Shown one piece after another: positions 8,951 to 20,405 of a stretch of DNA of 64,000 nucleotides. Both the position numbers and the translations under genes were made by a program. Source of the stretch: Trinickia dinghuensis (lineage in GTDB: Bacteria > Pseudomonadota > Gammaproteobacteria > Burkholderiales > Burkholderiaceae); NCBI RefSeq assembly GCF_003367175.1, contig NZ_QRGA01000001.1:620001-684000 (forward strand). Reading direction: 5' to 3'. The stretch's first letter is position 1, and every line of letters begins with the position of its first letter. Below the pieces are notes generated by a model. It was not told the origin of the DNA. It did no database searches and saw only the letters and a list, made by a program, of their open reading frames with translations.

Positions 8951-9466
8951 ATGTCTTACATTCCGACCTACGTCTATGTGACGGCCTGCGTACTAGTCTA
9001 CCTAGGTGCTCGACGCTGCTTCCCACGCACGGTTCGCCCGGAACGCACGCTCGTGTTCCCGCTTGTCTTCCTCGCACTCGGCGCGACGAGTCTCCATCGC
9101 CTGTTCCCCGATGCGAATGTGTCGGCGCAAGCCGTCGCTTTTGCCACGCTCGCGTGCGGTGCCGTGCTCGGCTGGCAACAAGCCGGCCGTTGGCGGATTC
9201 AATTCCATTTGAGCCCGACCGGGTTGAAGATCCGGCTGCCCGGCGATCCGAGCCTGCTGGTCACGCTGCTGCTGTCGTTCTTTGCCGAGGTCGTGATGCA
9301 CTATGCGCTGGCCGTGCACGCCTCCTGGAGCACGAATTATTCTTTCATAATCCTTTCGTTTGCTGTCTGGGGCGCGCTCGCCGGCATGCCGCTCGGCCGC
9401 TCGGCCAATTTGCTGACGCGCGCTGCATACGCCAAGGCAAACGGCGCGACACCAACCTTGGAATGA
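8951..9466 (+). CDS. Small integral membrane protein of unknown function
   Basis: This 171-residue protein has about five hydrophobic segments and no charged catalytic motif. The layout (short helices, a WGALAGMPLGRS turn near residue 137) loosely recalls the DUF1453/CcdC-like membrane families, but I cannot assign it. AAGGAG sits 9 bases upstream of the ATG and a good terminator follows, so it is a real single-gene transcript. No neighbour suggests a role. Confidence 0.8.
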   Translation: MSYIPTYVYVTACVLVYLGARRCFPRTVRPERTLVFPLVFLALGATSLHRLFPDANVSAQAVAFATLACGAVLGWQQAGRWRIQFHLSPTGLKIRLPGDPSLLVTLLLSFFAEVVMHYALAVHASWSTNYSFIILSFAVWGALAGMPLGRSANLLTRAAYAKANGATPTLE

Positions 9467-9475
9467 GAGCAAGAT

Positions 9476-9522
9476 TTTCATCTACCTAGCGTGGGCGATA
9501 GGTATGAAATGGGTTTTTGTTT
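9476..9522 (+). terminator. Intrinsic terminator of the 8951 gene
   Basis: TTTCA (9476-9480) and TACCTA (9483-9488) pair with TAGGTA (9499-9504) and TGAAA (9505-9509), with a two-base bulge and a 10-base loop. The stem is followed by TGGGTTTTTGTTT. It lies 10 bases after the stop codon. Confidence 0.7.
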
Positions 9523-9575
9523 AATAAGAATGGCTGCGCACTTACGGATAGCCCCCCACCAATCGAAACCTTCCA

Positions 9576-10961
9576 ATGAGCGTGCAGGACCTCACCTCGC
9601 CACTTGATAGCCTGCAGGGCACGCCTCTTAAGGAGCGCTTCCAGCAAGATGCCGCCCACATCGGCTTATTTTCAGTGCTGAGCTATGCGGTCGATTATTC
9701 GTTTCAACTGGTCGACACGTTCTGGGTGGCAAGGCTCGGCACGGGGGCAGCCACGGCGCTTTCTCTGATTACGGCGATCATCTATGTGGTGATGGCGCTC
9801 AATGAAATCGTCGGCGTGGGCTCCGTGGCCATGATGTCCCAGGCAGATGGACGTGGGAAGCTGGGGGAGTTCGGCCGGCTCTTCTGGTTGATTGTCATTC
9901 TGAAACTCGTCCTCGGACTGCTTTTTGTCGCGACGTTCATTCTCTATGTGCGCTATGGCCTTAACTGGCTCGAGGATGTGACCGTCAAGATCTATGCAAC
10001 CGGCTACGCCTGCGTGATCTGGCCGTCTCTCATCATCGTTCCGATTTATTCGACCATAATGACGGCATTGCGCATTAGCGGCCAGGCTGCGCTCGGTGCC
10101 AGCCTGTCGCTTGCCGCCTTCCTGCTCAATTTCTGCCTAGTGCCGGCGTTGACCTTCGGCTACCTGGGATTTCCTGCATTGGGTATCGCCGGCGCGGCCT
10201 GGGCAACCGTTCTCGCGCAGGCTATTGTTCTGGCGACCGCCTTTCTGGCATTGCTCTGCGGACGCTATGGTGCAGCGATCCGTCAAAGCTGCGGATCCGG
10301 GATCAACAAGGCGGTGATATCGGATCTGATTCTCATCGGTCTACCGGTGGGCGGCGTTATGCTGATTGCCAATCTCGAACAAGCCACAGTTGTCACAATC
10401 GTCGCACGTCACTCCGCCGCAGTCAGCGACGGGCTTAGCATAGCCAACCGGCTATTCGGTTTCGTCTACATGGTGAACTTTGGCGTTGCCGCCGGCGTAT
10501 CGATCACAGTCGGCCAGTTCGCCGGCGCAGGCAGAATCGCGATCATCAAATCAGCCCTACCAGGATTTGCGGTACGGGCCATCTTGATCGCGGGGCTCAT
10601 CTCCGTTGCGCTGGCACTGCTGGCCGCGCCTCTAGTCAATACTTTCACGGGCAACAATTTCTCTGCGGGGTCAGCCGAAACCTATCTTTGGTTCATGGTC
10701 CCGGTCAGCGCAGCGAATTGCTGTTTCCTAGTCTATAGCGGTGTCTTCGAGGGGCTGGGCAAGAACTGGCCCGTGTTCTATGCCGCTCTATTTGCCCATG
10801 TCTTGCTGGAGGGTCCGCTGCTATGCAGTGCCATGCTGGCAGAAGGTGTTCGGCTGGCGACGCTTTGGTCCATTGTTACGATCGGATCGCTCGCCGCTGC
10901 CGCCGTTGTAGTTGCAATGTGTCGTAGAACGCTCAGCCTCTCCGCACGGCGGGGCATCTAA
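9576..10961 (+). CDS. MATE-family multidrug/toxin exporter
   Basis: This 461-residue protein has about 12 membrane helices in two MatE repeats, starting around residues 30 and 250, with typical early wording (VDTFWVARLGTGAATALS). MATE proteins expel cationic drugs or metabolites using Na+ or H+ gradients across the inner membrane. Codon use is less GC-rich than in the neighbouring genes, and no regulator or partner is linked, which hints at acquisition by transfer. There is no strong ribosome site before the ATG. The substrate is unknown. Confidence 0.85.
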   Translation: MSVQDLTSPLDSLQGTPLKERFQQDAAHIGLFSVLSYAVDYSFQLVDTFWVARLGTGAATALSLITAIIYVVMALNEIVGVGSVAMMSQADGRGKLGEFGRLFWLIVILKLVLGLLFVATFILYVRYGLNWLEDVTVKIYATGYACVIWPSLIIVPIYSTIMTALRISGQAALGASLSLAAFLLNFCLVPALTFGYLGFPALGIAGAAWATVLAQAIVLATAFLALLCGRYGAAIRQSCGSGINKAVISDLILIGLPVGGVMLIANLEQATVVTIVARHSAAVSDGLSIANRLFGFVYMVNFGVAAGVSITVGQFAGAGRIAIIKSALPGFAVRAILIAGLISVALALLAAPLVNTFTGNNFSAGSAETYLWFMVPVSAANCCFLVYSGVFEGLGKNWPVFYAALFAHVLLEGPLLCSAMLAEGVRLATLWSIVTIGSLAAAAVVVAMCRRTLSLSARRGI

Positions 10962-10990
10962 GTCGACGGCGCTTAGCCGCAAAAGCCGCC

Positions 10991-11605
10991 CTACAACAAA
11001 CTCGGCGTCCCCACCCACATCAGCAAAGCATCGCGGTCACCCGTGTTATGCCAATGGTGCGCATCGGTCGATTCGTAGTGCGCCGAATCCCCTTCGCGAA
11101 AAACATACGTCTTGCCTTCCAGCGTTAGCGTCACCGTCCCGGACAGCACATACCAGAACTGCTCCCCCGCACGCGCCGCGATCTCGTCCAGCTTCTGCCC
11201 CGCCGGAATTCGCACGAGCAGCGCCTCCATCCGTCCGCCCTCGGTCACTTGCGTCAAACGCGCAAACCGGTTGTCGGCATCGGCGAAACCGAAGAACGTC
11301 AACCGATCGCCGCGCGCGACGTACCGCTCTTCGCGCGGCGCATCGAGCAGATATTGAATCTTGACGCCGAGCACGCGCGCGATCGCCATCAGCGTCGTCA
11401 CCGAAGGGCGAGCAAGCCCGCGCTCAACCTGCGACAGAAACGGCGCCGAAATGCCGGCGCTCGTGGCCACTTCATCGAGCGTCAGCGACAGCCGCTGCCG
11501 AAGCGACCGAATCTTCGGTCCAAGCACGGTCGAACTCGTGCGCTCATCCTCGAGCCACGCGCCGCGCTCGTAAGTCTTCCGGTGCCGTCCCATCGCGTCT
11601 TTCAC
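10991..11605 (-). CDS. XRE-cupin transcription regulator paired with the RND pump
   Basis: This 204-residue protein has an HTH_3 domain at about residues 28-85 (ISAPFLSQVERGLARPSV) and a C-terminal cupin (AGEQFWYVLSGTVTLTLEG, then GDSAHYESTDAHHWHN). I place the start at a GTG at 11605 because it forms a GTGA overlap with the RND stop and has GGAG 5 bases upstream. An ATG four codons later is the alternative. Cupin-XRE proteins usually sense a small ligand and repress linked genes. It is paralogous to the regulator at 30666-31241 over its whole length. Confidence 0.88.
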   Translation of the reverse strand: MKDAMGRHRKTYERGAWLEDERTSSTVLGPKIRSLRQRLSLTLDEVATSAGISAPFLSQVERGLARPSVTTLMAIARVLGVKIQYLLDAPREERYVARGDRLTFFGFADADNRFARLTQVTEGGRMEALLVRIPAGQKLDEIAARAGEQFWYVLSGTVTLTLEGKTYVFREGDSAHYESTDAHHWHNTGDRDALLMWVGTPSLL

Positions 11606-14600
11606 GAAGGCTCCGTTTCCGGATCGACCACGCGCTCGCCCTTCGCGCCTCCCGCACCGCCCGTGGGTTTCGCCCCCCGTGCCGAGCGCCGCCGAGTCGC
11701 ACGCATGACGACGTAGAACGCCACCGGCGTGAAGACGAGCCCCAGCACCGTCGCCGCGATCACGCCGCCGAATACGCCGGTGCCGATCGAATGACGGCTT
11801 TCCGCGCCGCCGCCGCTCGAGAATACAAGCGGCACGACACCGAGCAAGAACGCCGCCGACGTCATGACGATCGGCCGGAACCGCATCGCACACGCCTGGA
11901 CGATCGAATCGACGAGCCCCGCCCCGCGCGCCTGCGCATCGCGCGCGAACTGCACGATCAGAATCGCATTCTTACCGGCGAGACCGATGACTGTCACGAG
12001 CCCGATCTTGAAGTAGATGTCGTTCGGCAACCCGCGCAGGAGCATGGCCGCGACGGAACCGATCATGCCCAGCGGCACGACGATCAGCACGGACAGCGGA
12101 ATCGTCCAGCTTTCATAAAGCGCAGCAAGCGCCATGAACACCGCGAGCAGAGACAAACCGATCAATAACGGCGTCTGTCGGGCCGCCTGTGTTTCGGCGA
12201 GCGCGGCATCGGCCCAGTCGTACGACGTCCCCTCCGGCAGTTGCGCGGCGAGCCGTTCCATCTCCGCCATCGCCGCGCCCGAGCTGTAGCCGTCCGCGGC
12301 ACGCCCCGTCACGTCGAGCGACGGATAGCCGTTGTAGCGGGAAAGCATGATCGGCCCGCGCGACCACTTCAACGACGCGAAAGCCGAGAACGGCACCATC
12401 TTGCCGAGCGTATTGGGAACCGACAGCTCGAGCAGATCCGCATCGGTCATACGCGTGGGCGAATCCGCCGCGACCAGGACACGAAGCATGCGTCCCGGCG
12501 CGGGATAGTCGTCGACATACGACGTACCGAACGTGCTGCCGAGCGTCGCTTGGATCGCCTCGAACGACACGTTCATCGCATACGCTTTCGCGCGATCGAT
12601 ATCGAGAACGACGCGCGGCGCATCGGGCAGCGTTTCCGAATGCACGTCGGCCAGCACCGGGCTCTTCTTTGCCATTTCCAGTAAGCGTTCGCGCGCCGCA
12701 TTGAAGTCCGCCCGGCTCATGCCGCCGCGATTCTCCAGGTGGAACGTAAACCCTTCGGCGTGGCCCAGGCCCGGTACCGAGGGCGGCAATTGGGCGATCA
12801 CTTCGCCGTCGCGAATCTTCCCGAACGATGCATTGAGCTTGTCGCGCAACGCCAGCGCGCCCATGCTCCGATGCGACCAATCCTTCAAATCGATGAACGC
12901 CATCCCGACGTTCTGGCCGCTGCCCGCAAAGCTCCAGCCGATCACGGTCGTCACGTTCGCGATCGCGCTTTCCTTGTGCAGGATGTCTTCGACCTGGCGC
13001 ACCACGGCATACGTGCGCTGCTGCGACGCGCCGGGCGGCAACTGCACCATGACCTGAAGCTGCCCTTGGTCTTCGGTGGGTAAGAAGCCGCCTGGCAGCG
13101 AGGCATACATCAGCGCCCCCGCGCCGATCAGCGCGACATGCACGGCGAATACCCGCTTAGGAGACCGAAGCAATCTCGAAACGAAACCCCGATAGCCGTG
13201 AGAAGCATGCTCGAAGCCCGCCAGGAACCGCCCCGCGAGCCCCGATCCCGGGTGCTCGTCGTCCGTGGGAGCCTTGAGCAGATTCGCGCAAAGCGCGGGC
13301 GCCAGAGATAGCGCCATGAAGGCCGACACGAGAATCGCCGCGATCATCGCGATCGAGAACTGCCGATAGATGCCGCCCACGCCGCCGCTGAAGAACGCCA
13401 TCGGGACGAACACGGCCGTCAGTACGGCCGTGACGCCGACGATCGCGCCGCCGATCTGCGACATCGCTTTGCGGGTGGCATCTCTCGGCGAAAGCCCTTC
13501 GTCGCGCATGATGCGCTCGATGTTCTCGACGACAACGATCGCATCGTCCACCAGGATGCCGATCGCGAGCACGAGCCCGAACAGCGTGAAGACGTTGATG
13601 GAGAGCCCGAACACATGCATCGCCGCGAACGCGCCCATCAACGCAACGGGAATCACGACCGTCGGCACGAGCGTGTAGCGCAAATCGCGCAGGAACAGCC
13701 ACATCACGCAAAAGACGAGCACGATCGCTTCGATGAGCGTCAGCACGACTTCGCTGATGGCGATCTTCACGAAATGCGCGCCGTCGAAGGGGATTTTCAC
13801 GGCGATGCCGGGCGGCAACGTCTTCGACAACTCGGCGATCCGCTTGTGAATCGCATTGGACGTGGCTAGCGCATTGCCGAGCGGCCCCAACTGGATGCCG
13901 ACCGTCGCGGCGGTCTTGCCGTTCAAGCGTGACCAGAACGTATAGCTATCGGCGCCGAGTTCGACACGCGCGACGTCGCCAAGCCGCACGACGGAGCCGT
14001 CGGGCTGCGCTTTGAGCACGATCGCGGCAAACTCTTCGGGCGTCCGCAACTGACCGTGCACGTCCACGGACGCGGTGATCGCCTGTCCCTTCACCGCCGG
14101 CGCATCGCCGATCGCCCCCGCCGTCACCGTCGCGTTCTGCGCTTGGATCGCCGCATCCACGTCGGCCGGCGAGAGGTTATATTCGCGCAGCTTCATTGGA
14201 TCGAGCCAGATTCGCATCGCGCGGTCGGCATCCCATAGCTGGGCCGAACCCACGCCCGGCGTGCGCTTCAGTTCGCGCAGCAGGAATCGGTTCAGATAAT
14301 CGCTGAGCGCGGTCGAATCGCGCGTACCGTCCGTCGACACGAGCGTCACGAGCATCAGAAACGTGTTCGCCGCCTTGAACACGCTGATGCCCTGCTGCAC
14401 GACTTGCTGCGGCAAACGCGGCTCGATCTGCTTCAAGCGGTTCTGCACGTCGACCATCGCCAAGTCCGGATTCGTTCCCGGCGCGAACGTGACGTCGATT
14501 TCGAGTTCGCCGAGCGCATCGCTCGTCGTTTCGTAGTACTGGAGACCATCGGCGCCATCGAGGCTCTGCTCGATCAAGCTCGCGACGTTGCTGTCGACTT

Positions 14601-14766
14601 CCTCGGCCGACGCGCCGGGATATTCGGCGGCAATGATGACCCGCGGCGGCGCGAGGCGCGGATACTGCGCCACGGGCAGCATCGGCAGCGCGAGCGCGCC
14701 CGCGAGGATGATGGCGAGTGCGACGATCCAGGCAAAGACGGGCCGATCGATGAAAAATGAAGGCAC
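11602..14766 (-). CDS. RND-family (HAE1) efflux permease
   Basis: This 1054-residue permease has the two-fold RND layout: first helix FAWIVALAIILAGALALPML, a periplasmic porter domain, a TM4 proton-relay Asp pair in AIGILVDDAIVVVENIE, and the second half from about residue 540. The start is a GTG at 14766 with a GGGGGTG element 5 bases upstream; the upstream in-frame ATG only adds non-family residues. Unusually, no adaptor or outer-membrane gene lies next to it, so it must borrow partners encoded elsewhere. The XRE-cupin gene overlaps its stop codon and probably controls it. Confidence 0.9.
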   Translation of the reverse strand: MPSFFIDRPVFAWIVALAIILAGALALPMLPVAQYPRLAPPRVIIAAEYPGASAEEVDSNVASLIEQSLDGADGLQYYETTSDALGELEIDVTFAPGTNPDLAMVDVQNRLKQIEPRLPQQVVQQGISVFKAANTFLMLVTLVSTDGTRDSTALSDYLNRFLLRELKRTPGVGSAQLWDADRAMRIWLDPMKLREYNLSPADVDAAIQAQNATVTAGAIGDAPAVKGQAITASVDVHGQLRTPEEFAAIVLKAQPDGSVVRLGDVARVELGADSYTFWSRLNGKTAATVGIQLGPLGNALATSNAIHKRIAELSKTLPPGIAVKIPFDGAHFVKIAISEVVLTLIEAIVLVFCVMWLFLRDLRYTLVPTVVIPVALMGAFAAMHVFGLSINVFTLFGLVLAIGILVDDAIVVVENIERIMRDEGLSPRDATRKAMSQIGGAIVGVTAVLTAVFVPMAFFSGGVGGIYRQFSIAMIAAILVSAFMALSLAPALCANLLKAPTDDEHPGSGLAGRFLAGFEHASHGYRGFVSRLLRSPKRVFAVHVALIGAGALMYASLPGGFLPTEDQGQLQVMVQLPPGASQQRTYAVVRQVEDILHKESAIANVTTVIGWSFAGSGQNVGMAFIDLKDWSHRSMGALALRDKLNASFGKIRDGEVIAQLPPSVPGLGHAEGFTFHLENRGGMSRADFNAARERLLEMAKKSPVLADVHSETLPDAPRVVLDIDRAKAYAMNVSFEAIQATLGSTFGTSYVDDYPAPGRMLRVLVAADSPTRMTDADLLELSVPNTLGKMVPFSAFASLKWSRGPIMLSRYNGYPSLDVTGRAADGYSSGAAMAEMERLAAQLPEGTSYDWADAALAETQAARQTPLLIGLSLLAVFMALAALYESWTIPLSVLIVVPLGMIGSVAAMLLRGLPNDIYFKIGLVTVIGLAGKNAILIVQFARDAQARGAGLVDSIVQACAMRFRPIVMTSAAFLLGVVPLVFSSGGGAESRHSIGTGVFGGVIAATVLGLVFTPVAFYVVMRATRRRSARGAKPTGGAGGAKGERVVDPETEPS

Positions 14767-14891
14767 GTGCTCACCCCCGCCGCGCACAAGCCGCGCGTGA
14801 GTTGCCGGCGCACGATGGCACCGCGCGCCGCACCACTCCAATCCCGAGTTTTATTGTTGTATTTCTTTTCATCCGATACCGTCAGGTTAGA

Positions 14892-16226
14892 TCAGAGCGT
14901 GAGTTCGAACGACTTCGCGAGCGCCCCCGGCAATTTCATTCCGCCGGTGGCTCGCTCGCCCCATGTGGAATCGTTGAGTAACAGTTCGGGCTCGGCGTCG
15001 AGCCGTTCAAGCTGATCGCCAAGCAGGCGATAAAGGCTATCGTCGAAGCGCATCGCCTCGACGGGCGCCACGATCCGGCCGTTCTCCACCCAGAACGTCG
15101 CGAAGCGCGTCATGCCCGTCATCCGGCAATGCATGCGATCCGAAAAGTTGACGTACCAGAGGTTGCCGACGTAAAGGCCAGTATCGAGCGCGGCCAAGAC
15201 GTCGCCCGCATGCAGATCGCCGCCGTTCATCGCCAGCGACGAAGTGGCTTCTTCCGCGATCGCCCCGTTCGGCGTCAAGCCGTACTCGCGAGCACTGCGC
15301 GCATCGGTCAGCCGCTCGGCGCCACGCCCGTTCGCCACGAGCGGCACGCTTTCGCGCAGATAGCCGTCGGCATTGAAACCCGGCGTAATCCCGAGATCGA
15401 GATCCTCGGTCAGCGTGACGCGAGGATCGAACGCCGCCTCGCCCGTATGGAGCTTGTAGAGGGCGCTGCGCGACGTCGCTTGCTGACGCGCCGAAAAACC
15501 TTCGTACGCGACCATTGCGATCAGCTCGCCCAACGCGGACGGCGCCAGATAGGTGCGATACCGCCCGGGCGTCAGCACGCGCGGGGTACGCGCGAGAATC
15601 GGCAATCTCGACGCCGCCTCCTCGAGCTTATGGGCGAATACCGCGTCGTCCCACGCATCGCCCGCATATTCGCTCTTGATCGCGCGCCCGCTGCGATCGT
15701 AGAGCGACCAGCTGAAGTTGAAGTTATCGACTTCGTACCAGCCCCGGCTGCCGGTGGATGAAGCGAAGCCGCGCGATATCGCGCCGCCCGCATAGAACCC
15801 GACGAAATCGAGCCCGCGCGCACGCTCGGCCACCGTCCGCACAAGCGCCTGCGGGTCCGGCAGACAGCCCGTGCGCTGAGTAGATTGCGACCAGGGCGAT
15901 TGCCCGAACAATAGGTGAGGATCTTCGGGAGCGTCGCGCAAGCTCTCGCGCAGCATCGCCAGTGCCTGCGCGGCTTCGTCCAGATCGGCATCCAACCGGC
16001 CGGCTACGGTCATCGTCGAGTACGCCTGGCGCGCGCCGTCGATGAGGCGCAGCGTCAGTTTGCCCTGCAAAACGCTGCCGATTTGCCGGACCTTCGCCTG
16101 GTTGAAGCGGATGAACTCGGAGTGCTCAGCGGAAAGCGACAGCAACGTCACCTCGCTGCCTTCGCGCAATTGCTCGACGGCATCGGCCAGCGCGCTGAAA
16201 TGGCGCTTCCAATCGAATGTCGCCAT
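14892..16226 (-). CDS. pmbA: TldE/PmbA-type metalloprotease partner
   Basis: This 444-residue protein has the PmbA_TldD fold, with N-terminal wording (SAEHSEFIRFNQAKVRQIGS) and a C-terminal domain containing YVNFSDRMHCRMTGMTRFATF. It has no HExxxH, as expected for TldE, the non-catalytic half of the TldD/TldE heterodimer. The ATG overlaps the tldD stop by one base (TGATG), so the subunits are co-translated. Known TldD/E complexes cleave unfolded or modified peptides inside a funnel-shaped dimer. It is the last gene of the yej-tld operon. Confidence 0.85.
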   Translation of the reverse strand: MATFDWKRHFSALADAVEQLREGSEVTLLSLSAEHSEFIRFNQAKVRQIGSVLQGKLTLRLIDGARQAYSTMTVAGRLDADLDEAAQALAMLRESLRDAPEDPHLLFGQSPWSQSTQRTGCLPDPQALVRTVAERARGLDFVGFYAGGAISRGFASSTGSRGWYEVDNFNFSWSLYDRSGRAIKSEYAGDAWDDAVFAHKLEEAASRLPILARTPRVLTPGRYRTYLAPSALGELIAMVAYEGFSARQQATSRSALYKLHTGEAAFDPRVTLTEDLDLGITPGFNADGYLRESVPLVANGRGAERLTDARSAREYGLTPNGAIAEEATSSLAMNGGDLHAGDVLAALDTGLYVGNLWYVNFSDRMHCRMTGMTRFATFWVENGRIVAPVEAMRFDDSLYRLLGDQLERLDAEPELLLNDSTWGERATGGMKLPGALAKSFELTL

Positions 16227-17658
16227 CACTCTCCCCCGAATACGTCGACGTCGGCGAACAGGCACGCCGGCGACGCGTGGCCGACGTGAATGATCTGCGC
16301 GGGCTCGCCCTTGCCGCACAGCGGCGTGCCGTACGTTTCGCGCGTCGTGTCGTCGCCGACCGCTTTCAGGCTGCGCCAAAAGCTGGCCGACACACCGCGA
16401 TAATTCGGCTGTTTGACGACGTGCGTGAGTTTGCCGTTCTCGATCAATTGCCCGAACTCGCAGCCGAATTGAAATTTGTTGCGGCGATCGTCGATCGACC
16501 ACGACGTGTTCGTGCGCATGAGGATCCCGCGCTCGATGCCGGCGATCATGTCCGCGAGCGAACTCGTACCCGGCTCGATGTTCAGGTTCGCCATGCGGTC
16601 GATCGGTGCGCGGTTCCAATTCGACGAACGCGAATTGGCCACGCCCGGAAGCTGCGCGCGCCGCTGTGACAGCGTGCCACCCAGCGGACGCTCGAGCACG
16701 CCGTCTCGGATCAGATACTGTTTGCGCGCCTCGGTCCCTTCGTCGTCGAAAGCGTAGGAGGCGGCTTGCTCGCGCAGCGACGGATCGAACGTCACGTTCA
16801 GCAATTCCGATCCGTAGCGGTAGCTCCCGAACATATCGGGCGTCACGAAGCTCCAGCCCGCGAAGTTGCGTTCATCGCCCAAGATGCGGTCGAGTTCGAG
16901 CGGATGGCCGATCGACTCGTGGATCTGCAGCATCATCTGATCGGGCATCAATAGCAGATCGCGAACGCCGGACGGGCAATTTGGCGCGGCAAGCAGTTGC
17001 AGCGCTTCGTCGGCCACCCGCGCACCGGAACCGTCGAAGCGATAGCGCGCGAGAATCTCCATCCCGCCCTGCGCGAGCAAGGCTTGGAATCCGCCGAGCG
17101 TGCGCACCTGCGTGTCGCCGCTTTCGTGCGCGACAACCGTCATTTGCGGCATGAGGTAGCGGAACCGCTGCTCGATGCGGATGCCGTCGCTCGTGACGTA
17201 GAGCTGATCGCTATGCGCGACCCGCATACTGGCCGTACGCTCGACGACGCGCCCATCGATCGCCGCGGCTGCGCATTCCTTTGCCAGCCGTTCGATCCAT
17301 TCGCCGCGCGAAGGCAACGCGGCCTCGGCATTCGGCGAGACGTAGCTGCCGCTCGCGGCGGGCCGCGGTGCGCTTCGATGGTCCACGAGCGTCACGGCCG
17401 CCGCCGCGCGGGCGCGCGCGGCAGCGAGATCGAGCGCGGATTGCAGGCCGGCGGCCGACAAATCCGCGGTCGCCGCATAACCGGCACCGGCGCCGCACCA
17501 CGCCGTCAGCAGCGCGCCTCGATCGCGGACCGTCCTGAACGGCTGCGCGACATCGTTGCGCACCGTGTGTTCGTCGGAGCGATCGTCGACGATACGAAGC
17601 GACCAGAACTCGGCATCGCTGCTTAGGGCCGCCGCCGAACGCGACCAGCGCTCATCGA

Positions 17659-17662
<4 letters not shown>
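16226..17662 (-). CDS. tldD: TldD-type zinc metalloprotease
   Basis: This 478-residue protein has the zinc site HESIGH (H248, E249, H253) and a C-terminal CGKGEP whose Cys449 fits the third zinc ligand of TldD. It is the catalytic half of a TldD/TldE peptidase that threads short or unfolded peptides in the cytoplasm. The ATG at 17662 overlaps the yejF stop by ATGA, so it is translationally coupled to a peptide importer. It differs enough from the E. coli TldD wording (HEAVGH) to be a paralogue rather than the housekeeping copy; this is inference. Confidence 0.87.
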
Positions 17663-19295
<1,633 letters not shown>

Positions 19296-19299
<4 letters not shown>

Positions 19300-20405
19300 T
19301 TCGCCCCTCCGAAAGCGGAGCCGCGATTGCGCGTGTCGAGTGCGTTGCGCAGCGCATCGCCCATGAACGTCAGCAGCAGCAGCGTCACCACGAGCGCCGC
19401 GAAGGCCGACACCGAAATCCACCAGGCGTCGAGGTTGTTCTTGCCTTCCTGCAGCAGCTCGCCGAGGCTCGGCGTGGGCGGAGGCACCCCGAGACCGAGG
19501 AAGTCGAGACTCGTGAGCGACAGAATCGCCGCGCTCATGCGGAACGGCAGGAACGTGATGACGGGCGTCAAACTGTTGGGCAGCACGTGGCGCCAAATGA
19601 TCTGCCAATTCGAGAGCCCCATCGTCCGCGCGGCTTTCACGTAGTCGAGCGAACGGTTGCGCAGGAATTCGGCGCGCACGTAATCCGACAGCACGAGCCA
19701 GCCGAACATCGACAGCAGGATGAACAGCAGCCAAAGCGTGGGCTCGAAGATCGACGCGAAGATGATCAGCAGATAGAGATCGGGCATCGAACTCCAGATC
19801 TCGACGAGCCGCTGCCCGATCAAATCGGTCTTGCCGCCGTAAAAGCCCTGCAGCGCACCGCTCAAGACCCCGAAGAAGACCCCGGAGATCGTCAGCGCCA
19901 GCGCCATCAGCACCGACACGCGGAAGCCGTAGAGCAGGCGTGACAGCACGTCGCGGCCGAATTGGTCGGTTCCGAGCCAATTCGATGCGGACGGCGGCGC
20001 CGGGAACGGCCGCACGGCGAAGTAGTCGATCGTGTCGTAGTAGTTGTGATTCGGCGGATAGATCGCGAAGTTGCCGTTCGATTCGATATGCGAGCGGATA
20101 TACGGATCGAGATAGTTCGTCTTCGCCGGGAAATCGCCGCCGAACTGCGTCTCGGGGTATTCCTTCGCGATCGGAAAGTAGTAGTGGCCTTGGTAGCGAA
20201 CGACGAGCGGCTTGTCGTTGCACAGTACCTCGCCGATCAAGCTGATCGCGAACAGCGAGACGAAGATGACCAAGCTCCAATAGCCGAGCCGCTGGCTCTT
20301 GAAGCGCAGCCACGTGCGCCGCCATGGCGAGATCGACGCTACCGGCACGAGGGCCGGCTTAGCGGTCCATGCGGTCGAATTGGATGCGGGGGTCGACGAG
20401 GACAT
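19296..20405 (-). CDS. yejE: Peptide ABC importer permease (YejE type)
   Basis: This 369-residue permease closely follows E. coli YejE wording: GYWSLVIFVSLFAISL, NDKPLVVRYQGHYYFPI, NWLGTDQFGRDVLSR, SLDFLGLGVPPPTPSLGELLQEGKNN. It has a long periplasmic loop after the first helix and an EAA-type loop. Its ATG lies 47 bp inside yejB; an upstream TTG at 20420 is less likely. It would form the inner-membrane channel with YejB. Confidence 0.93.
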
